Assembly: GCA_964019425.1 (NCBI GenBank)
Contig: OZ025817.1
Coordinates: 186,001-250,000, forward strand
DNA length: 64,000 bases
From: Flectonema sp. DT1601
Taxonomy: Eukaryota > Euglenozoa > Diplonemea > Diplonemida > Diplonemidae
Direction of reading: 5' to 3'
Below the pieces are notes generated by a model, which made no database searches, was not told where the DNA came from, and was given only the letters and a program-made list of their open reading frames with translations. Of the stretch, positions 9,586 to 21,600 are shown piece by piece. The position numbers and the translations under genes are program-made. Within the stretch, counting starts at the first letter, position 1. Each line of letters opens with the position of its first letter.

Positions 9586-11139
9586 GGAAACTAATAGCCA
9601 AACACAGAGACCCAAACCTCCATATTATTATTAAAAAAAAATAAAAAAAACGGGCAAAGTTACCAAGAGAGGTATAAAAATTTTTTTTTATCGGTTTCCC
9701 TTTTTTTCTAAGAAAAGAGGGAAAAAACAACAAAAAAAAATATTTTTTGAAAAAAATAAAAAAAAATACACAAGAATAAGAACTGAAACGTCAGACGATC
9801 AGCGATTAACAACAAACTGATTACCAAAAATGACACTCAGGTATAAAGAGGACGGGCAGAATAACCTGTTTAAGTCACCACATCGAGGACCTAATTTTTG
9901 TTTCCGCGAAGGGTTTTTTTTAAATTTTACGGCATCTGACTTGTCCTCTTCACAATTGGGATTTCTCCTTTCTTTTTTCAAAAACAAAAAAAAAGCTATG
10001 TAAAAATAATTAGTTAGAATATGAGTTTTTGTTATAAGATAGTGTACAAAATCAAAGATACTAGCGGGATTCATTTTTCTTCAGAAATCAATCCTGGGCC
10101 CTCCAGGCCTGTAAGTTCCGGGGGGGACTACATTGCAGTCCAGTTCTATTTTAAAAAAAATAGTTATCTTGCAATGTCATCAGAGCTCGTCAAAGACGGG
10201 CTAACAAATATTTATTTATTTATTTATTTATTTACGAAGGCTAGGAAGCCAAAAGCCAGGAAAATCTCACAGGGAAAACAGTACATATATAATTAAAAAA
10301 AAACTATTCAGATAAAGCAGCCTTATATTTCGTTGATCGCAGACAGTAATACTGACGCACGGAGAAAATAAATAACATTTTTGACATAATAAATAAAACG
10401 GCTCTTAATCTGAATAGTTCCTTCTCCGACTTCGTCGGTGCAAAAAACAAAAAAAAAAAAAAAAGAATTAGTAGTAGTACGGCAAAACAATGTTATATTT
10501 TACCGTTATTATAATTCATTTTAGTTTGGACAAGTTAGTTAGTTAGTTAGTCAACAAAATGGACAAAATGTGAAAATTAGAATAAAATATATAAAGAAAT
10601 ATTAAAAAAAAGTAAACGTAAAAGACATTCATTTCTGCGAATATGGAGCTGTGTAATGCCTTAGCCTTCTTCATTCTATGTTGAATTTGTTATCATGTTA
10701 TGGTAAAAAACTCATCGGAGCTCGTATCAGGAAAGGGCTAACAATATTATGTTACTTTTTATTCAGTTCAAATTTATGTCCTCGACGTCTGTGTAGTTAG
10801 TTGATAGTACGACAAACTATGTTATGTATATTGATAGCGATATGAGATAAGCAAAAAAACAACCTGAAAAAAAAAAAACGATAAAAAAAAACATTTTATT
10901 TTAGGGGAAAACCTACAAAAGGTCCGCCCAGTAGTTTAGAGTAATATTTACTACGGTCACGGCCTTGTGGAGCAATTTTTTTTTTTTTTTTTTTTGACCC
11001 TAGAAAACGCATTTATCGAGATCAGGAAAGACAAAACTTCTGGAGAAAGCTCACGAAGTGTCAGACCCACTGCACGTATATCACCAATTTTTCACTATTC
11101 GAACATATCAAAAGTCTTTTACGTATCACTCTACCACTT

Positions 11140-11172
<33 letters not shown>

Positions 11173-13438
11173 CAACGAACCTCATTAAGAAAAGAAAAAG
11201 AGGAAAAAAAAAAAGAAAAAAAAAATTAAAGAATCTACGAAATAGTGGTCATTTAACAAAAATAAAACTTCAGATGTGACATCACCGACAAGATTAGAAC
11301 AGCACCTGAAGTCAGAAAAAATTTACTTTTCGCGCTATGGTGCGATACCCGAAAGTACCAAACATGCTGGCGAATTAGTTGTTATTTTTTTTTCATATAA
11401 TTTATTTTTGAATTATTTTTTTTTTTCATAGACTACTTCCTTCAGTACATCAGATTATTTTTACCAATTTAGTACTAAATGAGAGTTAAAGGACCAAAAA
11501 AAAAGATAACACCACTACTGGTCATCAGATTATGAAGAATCGGGTAGGCTCTATAGAGCCAAGCAGCAACACAACTGAACCAGCGGTTTACTTTTTCTCC
11601 TTTTTTTTTTTTTTTTTTTTTGTTATAACTTTCATTCTCAGTGGAAAACCATCTGAATTATCATAAAAGCAAGCTCACTCAATTTTTTTTTTAAAAAAAG
11701 CAAAAAAAAAAAAAAAAAAAAAAAAAAATGCTAATAAATATAATTAAAAATAAAAAAGGATGCATGAAAAAAAACAATCAAAGCAAGTTACGGAAAGCCC
11801 AACTCGTAGAGACAGGACCTTTATCAGATGAAGGGACCGTCAGAATAGTCTTCGTAAAAACTGAATTGATGATGTTGGAAATTCGGATATTAGCTAAGGG
11901 AAAATAATTTATTTTATTTTTTAAAAAAAAATAAAAAACGAGAGGGAGAGAGAGGCAGAAAGAGAGGCAGAATAAGTAAGAATCATTTATAAAAGTTGGA
12001 TGCCAAAAAAGAACAAAAAAAAAAAAAAAAAAAACCAATTTGCATAATCAATAGCCGCAACTTATCAACTGCTGACTACCAATCATGATTAGGTCGCCAA
12101 ATTGTTACTTTTGCTAATACTTGGTATCTAGCAAATAAACAAAAAAAAAAAAAGAAATCATATAAATTCAAATTGGCAAAAAAAAAAGGGGGAAAAAAGA
12201 AACACAATTGAGTAACGGAGGAAAACAAAGGAAGGGATTAATATTTCGCAGTGGTACATACACATAGTAATACTAACTAGGATGCCACTATGAGCGAGTA
12301 AGAAAAAAAAAAGAAAGGGCAGATTTAGCCAGTTTTTTAATTAAAAAAAAAAGGGTAAAGCTATAGTCCCCGTAAACTGTTGCCAAAAGGGGATGATAAA
12401 ATTCATAATTTTGGCACAAGTTTTTTTTTTTTTTTTTTTTTTTTTTTCCCCTCAAAAAAATAAGTTACAAGTCACTTTGGATGTCCCCACAGAGGCAGGT
12501 GCATAGTAGCATAGCCTGTTCTCTTTTTCTGTTTTTTTTGTTTTTTTTGTTTTTTTTTTTGCTATGTGCAAAGCATAGCCGTATTATGACAATCTTCAAA
12601 GACGTCTTCCAAAAAAAAAAAAAGAAATTTCTCTCTCCTCTCAATCAGAGAGATACATTTTGATTAGGTACATTCGGATAATGCAATAGGGAAAGAAAAA
12701 TAAGAAAAATAAGACAACGTAATAGAACGTAACAATGGTGAACACGCGAACCTATTTGGTTTTCACATTTAAGTCAAAACTTACCACGCGACAGAAATTG
12801 CCGAAAGTGACGGCAGATCTGTGATAACTAAAATGGATGGGAAACCATTATAACGAACGGTTACTTCACAAGCCATCTGGAAATATTCTCATGAATTTTA
12901 ACTGAGATTATTTTTTTATTTTTTTTTTTTTTTTTAAAGCAGCAGGGAGAAAAAAAAAAAACTGCTTTTGACCAGGAATTATATTGCGAAGTTGTTAAAG
13001 AGAGTACTTTTGCAGTATCCGAAAAAAAAAAAAAGAAAAATAGTAATTATCCAAATATTATCGGACCACTGAAAGTTGATGATTTTCGAAAAGAGTTAAA
13101 CAAAAAATTAACAATACGCTAAATGGTGTAAACACATGCCCAGTAGTGTACTTGACGGAAACCCACCAGCGACAGTTGACTTTTTTTTTTGTTTTGTTTT
13201 CTTTTTAAGAAAAACAAAAAAAAAAAAAAAAAAAAAACATGCTCGCTAATAGAAAGAAAGCACAAAAACCTAATCTCAACATTGAAAGAGAATTTTTTTT
13301 TTTTGGTAGACGATGAAGTTTTAAAAAAACAGATTGTGGGAGACAGTACACACAAAAAAAAAAAAGAAGAAAAAAAAAAAAAACTTGGGAAAAAATGAAT
13401 CAACAGGATCAGTGATACATAAAAAAATTTTCTTTTAA
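9586..13438. other. Gene desert with repeats
   Basis: About 3.9 kb with no supportable coding frame. It holds an interspersed repeat (10302-10440), a (TTTA)n tract (10209-10234), TAG/GTTA microrepeats (10528-10550), and two related segments sharing GAGCTCGT and GGGCTAACAA (10188-10215 and 10712-10745). There are A runs at 11141-11170 and 11703-11728, and a T run at 12421-12447. Two small GC-rich hairpins (CCTGG/CCAGG near 10096-10110 and GGACT/AGTCC near 10126-10142) lie side by side. I cannot name an RNA for them. Confidence 0.45.
10302..10440. mobile_element. Short interspersed repeat, copy 1 (MITE-like)
   Basis: Begins AACTATTCAGATAAAG and has the inverted counterpart GGCTCTTAATCTGAATAGTT at 10400-10419. 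The core GATCGCAGACAGT...ATAACATTT...AATAAAT recurs at 28675 and 45229. The hairpin CTCCGACTTCGTCGGTGC follows at about 10423-10440. No coding capacity. A non-autonomous DNA element or SINE-like repeat is the likeliest reading. Confidence 0.65.
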
Positions 13439-13738
13439 CCCTAGAAAACCCTGAAGGCCACTTTCGTGGCCTTTCGAATTTTTTTATTTTTTGACAAAGG
13501 GGGAAAATGTACCATGTGAGTACAAGGGTGGAGCAAGAAGTGCCCAAAAACGACAAATTTTATGTGGAATCTGCAAAAATCACCAGTTTTTTCTGAGAAG
13601 AAACTCTTGATTTTGCCTACAGCAGGGTGTCTTTCACCCTGTAATTCTTTTTGTTTTTTTGTCCCACTCCTTTTCTCCGTTGTCAATTTTTTTTCGATTT
13701 TTCTCAAAAACAGGGTTTTTTACCTCTTTTTCTCAGGG
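13439..13738. mobile_element. piggyBac-like MITE, TTAA target duplication
   Basis: The 300-bp segment is flanked by TTAA on both sides (13435-13438 and 13739-13742). Its ends are CCCTAGAAAACCCTG on the left and, in inverse, CCCTGAGAAAAA on the right. TTAA duplication plus CCCT-type ends is the hallmark of piggyBac-superfamily elements. It is too short to encode a transposase. Inside are two perfect hairpins: GGCCAC-TTTC-GTGGCC (13454-13469) and CAGGGTG-TCTTT-CACCCTG (about 13623-13641). The right end is 3 bp beyond the NADPH oxidase stop codon, so the element now forms that gene's 3' UTR. Confidence 0.75.
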
Positions 13739-13744
13739 TTAAAA

Positions 13745-15955
13745 TTACAAAGCAAATGTCTCAGTATGATAATCAAAACCGTTATCAACTGCGAGTTTAA
13801 ACATCGCATTTGTGAATGGAGGAGGTCCACATGTAAATACCAACACATCTCGTGAAGAGTCAACCTTCGACGCAATGCTTTTAAACTCATATTCACAACT
13901 AGCAGCCTGTTCAGAAATACTGCAACATTGAACATTAGGATACCCAGGTGATGTGTCGTGATTCGCAGTTAGGAAAATACTACTTGTAATTGTGTTCAGA
14001 GATGATAAAGGGGGTAGTCTCGTAAAAGAACCATCCATCATATCAATAAGAGAGCCATGTCTGATAGACCAGATCGTGTGTATGTTTGGTTGATTAGAAT
14101 CAGAATCAACCATCCGGTCATGAATAAATGATTTTACCGTATTGTGAGCAGGTGTCACTCCTATTCCTCCCACACAAAATATAACATGTGAGTATCTACT
14201 GTAATCAGGTGGTGTTCCGTATGCTCCATCAACAGAAACTACCATAGGCAGATTCGAACTTGACAGTTTATGTAATTTTGTTGTCCATGTTTCACTGCTG
14301 TTTTTTATGATTGAATCGGCAGCGTCACGGGGTGGAAGCATGGCCTTAATGTGAAAGGTGACCTCATCTTCGTGAGGAGCGCTACTAACAGTGAATGGAT
14401 GCCATTCAAACATACTTATCTCTGGAATGTTGATAAAACAAAACTGCCCTCTTTTATAAGAAAATCCTGGAATGCTAAGAACTAGTTCAGTGTGTGCAAA
14501 GTCATTCTCACCATGTGCCGTAGCTGACAATACAGTTGTTCTCTTTGTCCCGGATGAGAATCTAATTGCTCTATCAAAAAACCACAAAGACAATCCACCA
14601 ACAATATAAAACCAACACGATCCAGCGTGCAACAGACAGATGAAAATGAAAATCATTCCAAAATGATGGGCGAAGTAAAATATTTCAAAACGATTTCTCC
14701 GAATAGTATTTACTGACAATATCAATATCAAAAAGAATGCCAACCACCAGGCAGTCAACATTGACGGAACTGTAAAATTATTAAAATGATAGTCCCAAAT
14801 ATTCGGAAAATCTTTCGTTCGAAAATAAAACAAAATTTGATGCAAAAATGAGAATAAAAAAACTAAATATCCAAGCCAAGTATGAACAACTAAACCTGCT
14901 TCCCACGACACACCAAAAACAGATCCCCAAATTGAACTACGAGGTAATGGTAATAGAAGCAATGCCATAAACAAACTTGCAACTTGACCACTAGTCCTAG
15001 CGACATTTTCTACGGTACTAACATCGGAATTGTAGTATTTGTGTCTAGCCCAATAGTTAGTGAATGACGTGATCAATGAAATAAAACAAAACAACAACAC
15101 GATTGAACCAACAGACGCATTTCCCAACACCGATATTCTCGTATGGGAAATTCTAAATGCAGTTTTGCTGTATTGAACTATAACTCCAAGGATTGTAATG
15201 GTGTAAAGAAATGTGTAGTACATCAACACGTCTGGGAACAAGTTTAAATGCAGTCTGTTGATCGTAAAAGAGTATGCACCCGACTGATCAACCCCTGAAT
15301 ACGCAGCCAGATCATTCATATAACTCCACATCGGTGGTAATAACATACAAAGAAACAACATCAATGGTAGAAACAACAACGAAAATAATAATAATTGTGT
15401 TGATTTCTTCACACCACATGATTCGTAATTCGATTTAGATGTTAAAAGAGGAGCTTTTTCTACTGAAGTCTTACTTGTCTTTATTATGTTTCCCAAAAGC
15501 GGTTTTAAGGTCATTACTACCAGTGATAAGCAGACTAAAAAAGCTGGACAAGTCACGACAAAATCCCAATTAGCACCACCCTTCTGGTTTTGAAATCCCC
15601 ACGGAGATGCAGTCACTAGCAATAAAGCAGCAGCAACTGCATAAAATAACAATCCACATAAAAGCAAAAAGTTTCTAACCGCTTTCGACAGGGGTGATAC
15701 GGCCGCTATCCTAACATAAAACATTGATGCTACCACCACAATGAATCCTAGATATATATATGACTGAAGAGCCATCCACTGTCCTAATGTGTAATCACCA
15801 CTCTCTCCAGTCATTAGACCAGATCCCATCCAGTGTTTGTGTGTTAAACCAACAGCCATTGCTGCTACAGCTGTTACACCTCCAAATACCAATATCCACT
15901 TCACGTACAGCGAATCATTGCCTTTTACTGAATCTACATTCGTATTCATAGACAT
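13745..15955 (-). CDS. Ferric reductase / NADPH oxidase family membrane oxidoreductase
   Basis: 736 residues. The N-terminal half has about ten hydrophobic spans, and the ferric-reductase haem domain shows the paired ligands H358-x13-H372 and H430-x12-H443, the spacing that places two haems in the membrane. The cytosolic half holds the FAD motif HPFTVSSAP (519-527), the NADPH motifs GGIGVTP (596-602) and CGPPPF (from 709), and a terminal aromatic segment HTETFAL. It moves electrons from NADPH across the membrane to Fe(III), Cu(II) or oxygen. Sequence alone does not decide between iron uptake and superoxide production. The extra N-terminal spans resemble FRO/FRE-type reductases, and no EF-hands are present. 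A CAG acceptor-like site after TTTCTTCTTCTTG lies 28 nt upstream of the ATG. A piggyBac-like MITE abuts the stop. Confidence 0.88.
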   Translation of the reverse strand: MSMNTNVDSVKGNDSLYVKWILVFGGVTAVAAMAVGLTHKHWMGSGLMTGESGDYTLGQWMALQSYIYLGFIVVVASMFYVRIAAVSPLSKAVRNFLLLCGLLFYAVAAALLLVTASPWGFQNQKGGANWDFVVTCPAFLVCLSLVVMTLKPLLGNIIKTSKTSVEKAPLLTSKSNYESCGVKKSTQLLLFSLLFLPLMLFLCMLLPPMWSYMNDLAAYSGVDQSGAYSFTINRLHLNLFPDVLMYYTFLYTITILGVIVQYSKTAFRISHTRISVLGNASVGSIVLLFCFISLITSFTNYWARHKYYNSDVSTVENVARTSGQVASLFMALLLLPLPRSSIWGSVFGVSWEAGLVVHTWLGYLVFLFSFLHQILFYFRTKDFPNIWDYHFNNFTVPSMLTAWWLAFFLILILSVNTIRRNRFEIFYFAHHFGMIFIFICLLHAGSCWFYIVGGLSLWFFDRAIRFSSGTKRTTVLSATAHGENDFAHTELVLSIPGFSYKRGQFCFINIPEISMFEWHPFTVSSAPHEDEVTFHIKAMLPPRDAADSIIKNSSETWTTKLHKLSSSNLPMVVSVDGAYGTPPDYSRYSHVIFCVGGIGVTPAHNTVKSFIHDRMVDSDSNQPNIHTIWSIRHGSLIDMMDGSFTRLPPLSSLNTITSSIFLTANHDTSPGYPNVQCCSISEQAASCEYEFKSIASKVDSSRDVLVFTCGPPPFTNAMFKLAVDNGFDYHTETFAL

Positions 15956-15983
15956 ATTTTATTATTTCAAAATGAAATATAAA

Positions 15984-16003
15984 CTGACAAGAAGAAGAAA
16001 TGA
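15984..16003 (-). promoter_or_regulatory. Candidate splice acceptor of the oxidoreductase mRNA
   Basis: On the minus strand CATTTCTTCTTCTTGTCAG ends 28 nt before the ATG, a pyrimidine tract plus CAG with no upstream exon apparent. This is what a spliced-leader acceptor looks like, but a cis-intron in the 5' UTR would look the same. Confidence 0.45.
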
Positions 16004-16098
16004 ACTCACTCAAAGGATATACAATAAAATTTTATATTTTCTTTCACTAACAAAGCTTCATCAATTCTTAATGATTAATTTCAAAAACATCCTATACA

Positions 16099-16869
16099 TG
16101 TCTAAGGCATAGAAATACTTGGTTTGCTTGTGAGTTTCTAATTGCAAACCACAAATCTCGCAGTTTCTGGTGACATACGAATGCAAGGGAAGAGCAAGAT
16201 ACGTCTAAGGCATAGAAATGCTCGATGAATGTAGTTGGTTTGCGGGTTGTCAATTGCATAGAGTATCTAGTCGAAAGTTCCAAATCTCGCAGTTTCTGGT
16301 GACATATGAATGCAAGGGAAGAGCAAGATACGTCTAAGGCATAGAAATGCTCCATGAGTGTTGTTTGTTTGCGGGTTGTCAATTGCATAGAGTATCTAGT
16401 CGAAAGTTCCAAATCTCGCAGTTTCTGGTGACATACGAATGCACGGGAAGAGCAAGATACGTCTAAGGCATAGAAATGCTCGATGAGTGTTGTTGGTTTG
16501 CGGGTTGTTAATTGCATAGAGTATCTAGTCGAAAGTTCCAAATCTCGCAGTTTCTGGTGACATACGAATGCACGGGAAGAGCAAGATACGTCTAAGGCAT
16601 AGAAATGCTCGATGAGTGTTGTTGGTTTGCGGGTTGTCAATTGCATAGAGTATCTAGTCGAAAGTTCCAAATCTCGCAGTTTCTGGTGACATACGAATGC
16701 ACGGGAAGAGCAAGATACGTCTAAGGCATAGAAATGCTCGATGAGTGTTGTTGGTTTGCAGGTTGTCAATTGCATAGAGTATCTAGTCGAAAGTTCCAAA
16801 TCTCGCAGTTTCTGGTGACATACGAATGCAAGGGAAGAGCAAGATACGTCTAAGGCATAGAAATGCTCG
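16099..16869. repeat. 129-bp tandem repeat, array 1 (about 6 units)
   Basis: Each unit contains TCTCGCAGTTTCTGGTGACA, the AAGAGCAAGATACGTCTAAG block and GGTTTGCGGGTTGTCAATTG. The first unit is degenerate. Because 129 is a multiple of three and one minus-strand frame has no stop inside a unit, a long frame results. Differences between units are mostly amino-acid changing, so I treat it as satellite DNA. Confidence 0.9.
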
Positions 16870-17182
16870 AATTGTAAATAGTTGTGTAAGGTAATAAATG
16901 AATAATCTCATTCCGTATCTGTATTGTATTTGTAGTTCCTGTTGAAAGTATAAGTAAGTTGTTATTGATTAGTTGTTGTATTTCTGTATCCATACGAAGA
17001 GTACATCGTCACGATGTGAATTAATAAGAATTCAAATCAACATTATTTTTCAGAATTCTGGATCCTAAAAAAGTTGAACGAGGTGTTGGTCGGTACCTCA
17101 CTTCAAGTGATAATCAGTGTCGTCGAATAACCTTATCCAGAGACCAGTGTCAGCAGCCAAGTTGGAACAACAAAGTTTGTCC
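16870..17182. repeat. Array-flanking module, copy 1 (313 bp)
   Basis: Starts AATTGTAAATAGTTGTGTAA and ends AACAACAAAGTTTGTCC. Copied at 17961-18273 with only a few substitutions, and in shorter diverged form at 23233-23390. Contains a small hairpin ACATCG-TCA-CGATGT. No coding frame is recognisable. Confidence 0.85.
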
Positions 17183-17183
17183 C

Positions 17184-17960
17184 CTTACGAATGCACTGGA
17201 AGAGCAAGATACGTCTAAGGCATAGAAATGCTCGATGAGTGTTGTTGGTTTGCGGGTTGTTAATTGCATAGAGTATCTAGTCGAAAGTTCCAAATCTCGC
17301 AGTTTCTGGTGACATACGAATGCACGGGAAGAGCAAGATACGTCTAAGGCATAGAAATGCTCCATGAGTGTTGTTTGTTTGCGGGTTGTCAATTGCATAG
17401 AGTATCTAGTCGAAAGTTCCAAATCTCGCAGTTTCTGGTGACATACGTCTAAGGCATAGAAATGCTCGATGAGTGTTGTTGGTTTGCGGGTTGTTAATTG
17501 CATAGAGTGTATAGTCGAAAGTTCCAAATCTCGCAGTTTCTGGTGACATACGAATGCACTGGAAGAGCAAGATACGTCTAAGGCATAGAAATGCTCGATG
17601 AGTGTTGTTGGTTTGCGGGTTGTCAATTGCATAGAGTATCTAGTCGAAAGTTCCAAATCTCGCAGTTTCTGGTGACATACGTCTAAGGCATAGAAATGCT
17701 CGATGAGTGTTGTTGGTTTGCGGGTTGTCAATTGCATAGAGTGTATAGTCGAAAGTTCCAAATCTCGCAGTTTCTGGTGACATACGAATGCACTGGAAGA
17801 GCAAGATACGTCTAAGGCATAGAAATGCTCGATGAGTGTTGTTGGTTTGTGGGTTGTCAATTGCATAGAGTATCTAGTCGAAAGTTCCAAATCTCGCAGT
17901 TTCTGGTGACATACGAATGCAAGGGAAGAGCAAGATACGTCTAAGGCATAGAAATGCTCA
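17184..17960. repeat. 129-bp tandem repeat, array 2 (about 6 units)
   Basis: Same unit as array 1. Two units carry an identical 24-bp deletion (around 17444 and 17682) that keeps the frame open. Confidence 0.9.
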
Positions 17961-18273
17961 AATTGTAAATAGTTGTGTAAGGTAATAAATGAATAATCTC
18001 ATTCCGTATGTGTATTGTATTTGTAGTTCCTGTTGAAAGTATAAGTAAGTTGTTATTGATTAGTTGTTGTATTTCTGTATCCATACGAAGAGTACATCGT
18101 CACGATGTGAATTAATAAGAATTCAAATCAACATTATTTTTCAGAATTCTAGATCCTAAAAAAGTTGAACGAGGTGTTGGTCGGTACCTCACTTCAACTG
18201 ATAATCAGTGTTGTCGAATAACCTAATCCAGAGACCAGTGTCAGCAGCCAAGTCGGAACAACAAAGTTTGTCC
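17961..18273. repeat. Array-flanking module, copy 2
   Basis: Near-identical to 16870-17182. The two copies are 1091 bp apart, so array 1 plus flank and array 2 plus flank look like a recent segmental duplication. Confidence 0.85.
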
Positions 18274-18620
18274 TTGATAAGACTCTTCTGAATGAGGAAA
18301 AATGATCGAAGATGAGAACTCAAACTTCGATTGTACACCAGAGCAGAAAAGACAAATGATGATATTCTGTAATTCAAAACTAGCATTTTCAAGGTCCCCA
18401 AAGAAATCGAACCATGAGTCTTCGACGTTACCAATTATACTGTGGTAAAAGACTCAAAGCAAAGCTAGGTATAGGAATGATGTACAAAGCAACAACATTA
18501 TACGAAGTAAATTGTATCATCGATTACACAGATTTCTAGTAGAGAGAAAGTAAGGGTTACGCAAAAAATATTAACATACCAAGATTTCCTAACATTCGTA
18601 ACGGGGCAGCATGGCGCTAA
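18274..18620. other. Unique spacer between flank 2 and array 3
   Basis: About 350 bp unlike the repeats. A minus frame of about 80 codons overlaps flank 2 but lacks any recognisable motif or an ATG in context. I see no gene. Confidence 0.4.
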
Positions 18621-21600
18621 CTCGATGAGAGTTGTTTGCATTCGAATGCACGGGAAGAGCAAGATACGTCTAAGGCATAGAAATGCTCGATGAGTGTTGT
18701 TGGTTTGCGGGTTGTCAATTGCATAGAGTATCTAGTCGAAAGTTCCAAATCTCGCAGTTTCTGGTGACATACGAATGCACTGGAAGAGCAAGATACGTCT
18801 AAGGCATAGAAATGCTCGATGAGTGTAGTTGGTTTGCAGGTTGTCAATTGCATAGAGTCTCTAGTCGAAAGTTCCAAATCTCGCAGTTTCTGGTGACATA
18901 CGAATGCACGGGAAGAGCAAGATACGTCTAAGGCATAGAAATGCTCGATGAGTATTGTTGGTTTGCGGGTTGTCAATTGCATAGAGTATAGTTCCAAATC
19001 TCGCAGTTTCTGGTGACATACGAATGCACTGGAAGAGCAAGATACGTCTAAGGCATAGAAATGCTCGATGAGTGTTGTTTGTTTGCAGGTTGTCAATTGC
19101 ATAGAGTCTCTAGTCGAAAGTTCCAAATCTCGCAGTTTCTGGTGACATACGAATGCACGGGAAGAGCAAGATACGTCTAAGGCATAGAAATGCTCGATGA
19201 GTGTAGTTGGTTTGCGGGTTGTCAATTGCATAGAGTATCTAGTCGAAAGTTCCAAATCTCGCAGTTTCTGGTGACATACGAATGCACTGGAAGAGCAAGA
19301 TACGTCTAAGGCATAGAAATGCTCGATGAGTGTTGTTGGTTTGCGGGTTGTCAATTGCATAGAGTATCTAGTCGAAAGTTCCAAATCTCGCAGTTTCTGG
19401 TGACATACGAATGCACTGGAAGAGCAAGATACGTCTAAGGCATAGAAATGCTCGATGAGTGTTGTTTGTTTGCGGGTTGTTAATTGCATAGAGTCTCTAG
19501 TCGAAAGTTCCAAATCTCGCAGTTTCTGGTGACATACGAATGCACGGGAAGAGCAAGATACGTCTAAGGCATAGAAATTCTCGATGAGTGTTGTTGGTTT
19601 GCGGGTTGTCAATTGCATAGAGTATCTAGTCGAAAGTTCCAAATCTCGCAGTTTCTGGTGACATACGAATGCACTGGAAGAGCAAGATACGTCTAAGGCA
19701 TAGAAATGCTCGATGAGTGTTGTTTGTTTGCAGGTTGTCAATTGCATAGAGTCTCTAGTCGAAAGTTCCAAATCTCGCAGTTTCTGGTGACATACGAATG
19801 CACGGGAAGAGCAAGATACGTCTAAGGCATAGAAATTCTCGATGAGTGTTGTTGGTTTGCGGGTTGTCAATTGCATAGAGTATCTAGTCGAAAGTTCCAA
19901 ATCTCGCAGTTTCTGGTGACATACGAATGCACTGGAAGAGCAAGATACGTCTAAGGCATAGAAATGCTCGATGAGTGTTGTTGGTTTGCAGGTTGTCAAT
20001 TGCATAGAGTCTCTAGTCGAAAGTTCCAAATCTCGCAGTTTCTGGTGACATACGAATGCACTGGAAGAGCAAGATACGTCTAAGGCATAGAAATGCTCGA
20101 TGAGTGTTGTTGGTTTGCGGGTTGTCAATTGCATAGAGTATAGTTCCAAATCTCGCAGTTTCTGGTGACATACGAATGCACGGGAAGAGCAAGATACGTC
20201 TAAGGCATAGAAATGCTCGATGAGTGTTGTTGGTTTGCAGGTTGTCAATTGCATAGAGTCTCTAGTCGAAAGTTCCAAATCTCGCAGTTTCTGGTGACAT
20301 ACGAATGCACTGGAAGAGCAAGATACGTCTAAGGCATAGAAATGCTCGATGAGTGTTGTTGGTTTGCAGGTTGTCAATTGCATAGAGTCTCTAGTCGAAA
20401 GTTCCAAATCTCGCAGTTTCTGGTGACATACGAATGCACTGGAAGAGCAAGATACGTCTAAGGCATAGAAATGCTCGATGAGTGGTGTTGGTTTGCAGGT
20501 TGTCAATTGCATAGAGTCTCTAGTCGAAAGTTCCAAATCTCGCAGTTTCTGGTGACATACGAATGCACGGGAAGAGCAAGATACGTCTAAGGCATAGAAA
20601 TGCTCGATGAGTATTGTTTGTTTGCGGGTTGTCAATTGCATAGAGTATCTAGTCGAAAGTTCCAAATCTCGCAGTTTCTGGTGACATACGAATGCACTGG
20701 AAGAGCAAGATACGTCTAAGGCATAGAAATGCTCGATGAGTGTTGTTGGTTTGCGGGTTGTCAATTGCATAGAGTCTCTAGTCGAAAGTTCCAAATCTCG
20801 CAGTTTCTGGTGACATACGAATGCACGGGAAGAGCAAGATACGTCTAAGGCATAGAAATGCTCGATGAGTGTTGTTTGTTTGCGGGTTGTCAATTGCATA
20901 GAGTATCTAGTCGAAAGTTCCAAATCTCGCAGTTTCTGGTGACATACGAATGCACTGGAAGAGCAAGATACGTCTAAGGCATAGAAATGCTCGATGAGTG
21001 TTGTTTGTTTGCGGGTTGTCAATTGCATAGAGTATCTAGTCGAAAGTTCCAAATCTCGCAGTTTCTGGTGACATACGAATGCACGGGAAGAGCAAGATAC
21101 GTCTAAGGCATAGAAATGCTCGATGAGTGTTGTTTGTTTGCGGGTTGTCAATTGCATAGAGTCTCTAGTCGAAAGTTCCAAATCTCGCAGTTTCTGGTGA
21201 CATACGAATGCACGGGAAGAGCAAGATACGTCTAAGGCATAGAAATGCTCGATGAGTGTTGTTAGTTTGCGGGTTGTTGATTGCATAGAGTCTCTAGTCG
21301 AAAGTTCCAAATCTCGCAGTTTCTGGTGACATACGAATGCACTGGAAGAGCAAGATACGTCTAAGGCATAGAAATGCTCGATGAGTGTTGTTGGTTTGCA
21401 GGTTGTCAATTGCATAGAGTCTCTAGTCGAAAGTTCCAAATCTCGCAGTTTCTGGTGACATACGAATACACGGGAAGAGCAAGATACGTCTAAGGCATAG
21501 AAATGCTCGATGAGTGTTGTTTGTTTGCGGGTTGTTGATTGCATAGAGTCTCTAGTCGAAAGTTCCAAATCTCGCAGTTTCTGGTGACATACGAATGCAC

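Noticed and set aside
10998-11008. CCCTAGAAAAC resembling the piggyBac-like end at 13439
   Set aside because: Preceded by TTGA and not TTAA, and no matching second end was found nearby.
18189-18434. 81-codon minus frame in the array spacer
   Set aside because: Half lies in the duplicated flank; no motif or ATG context.
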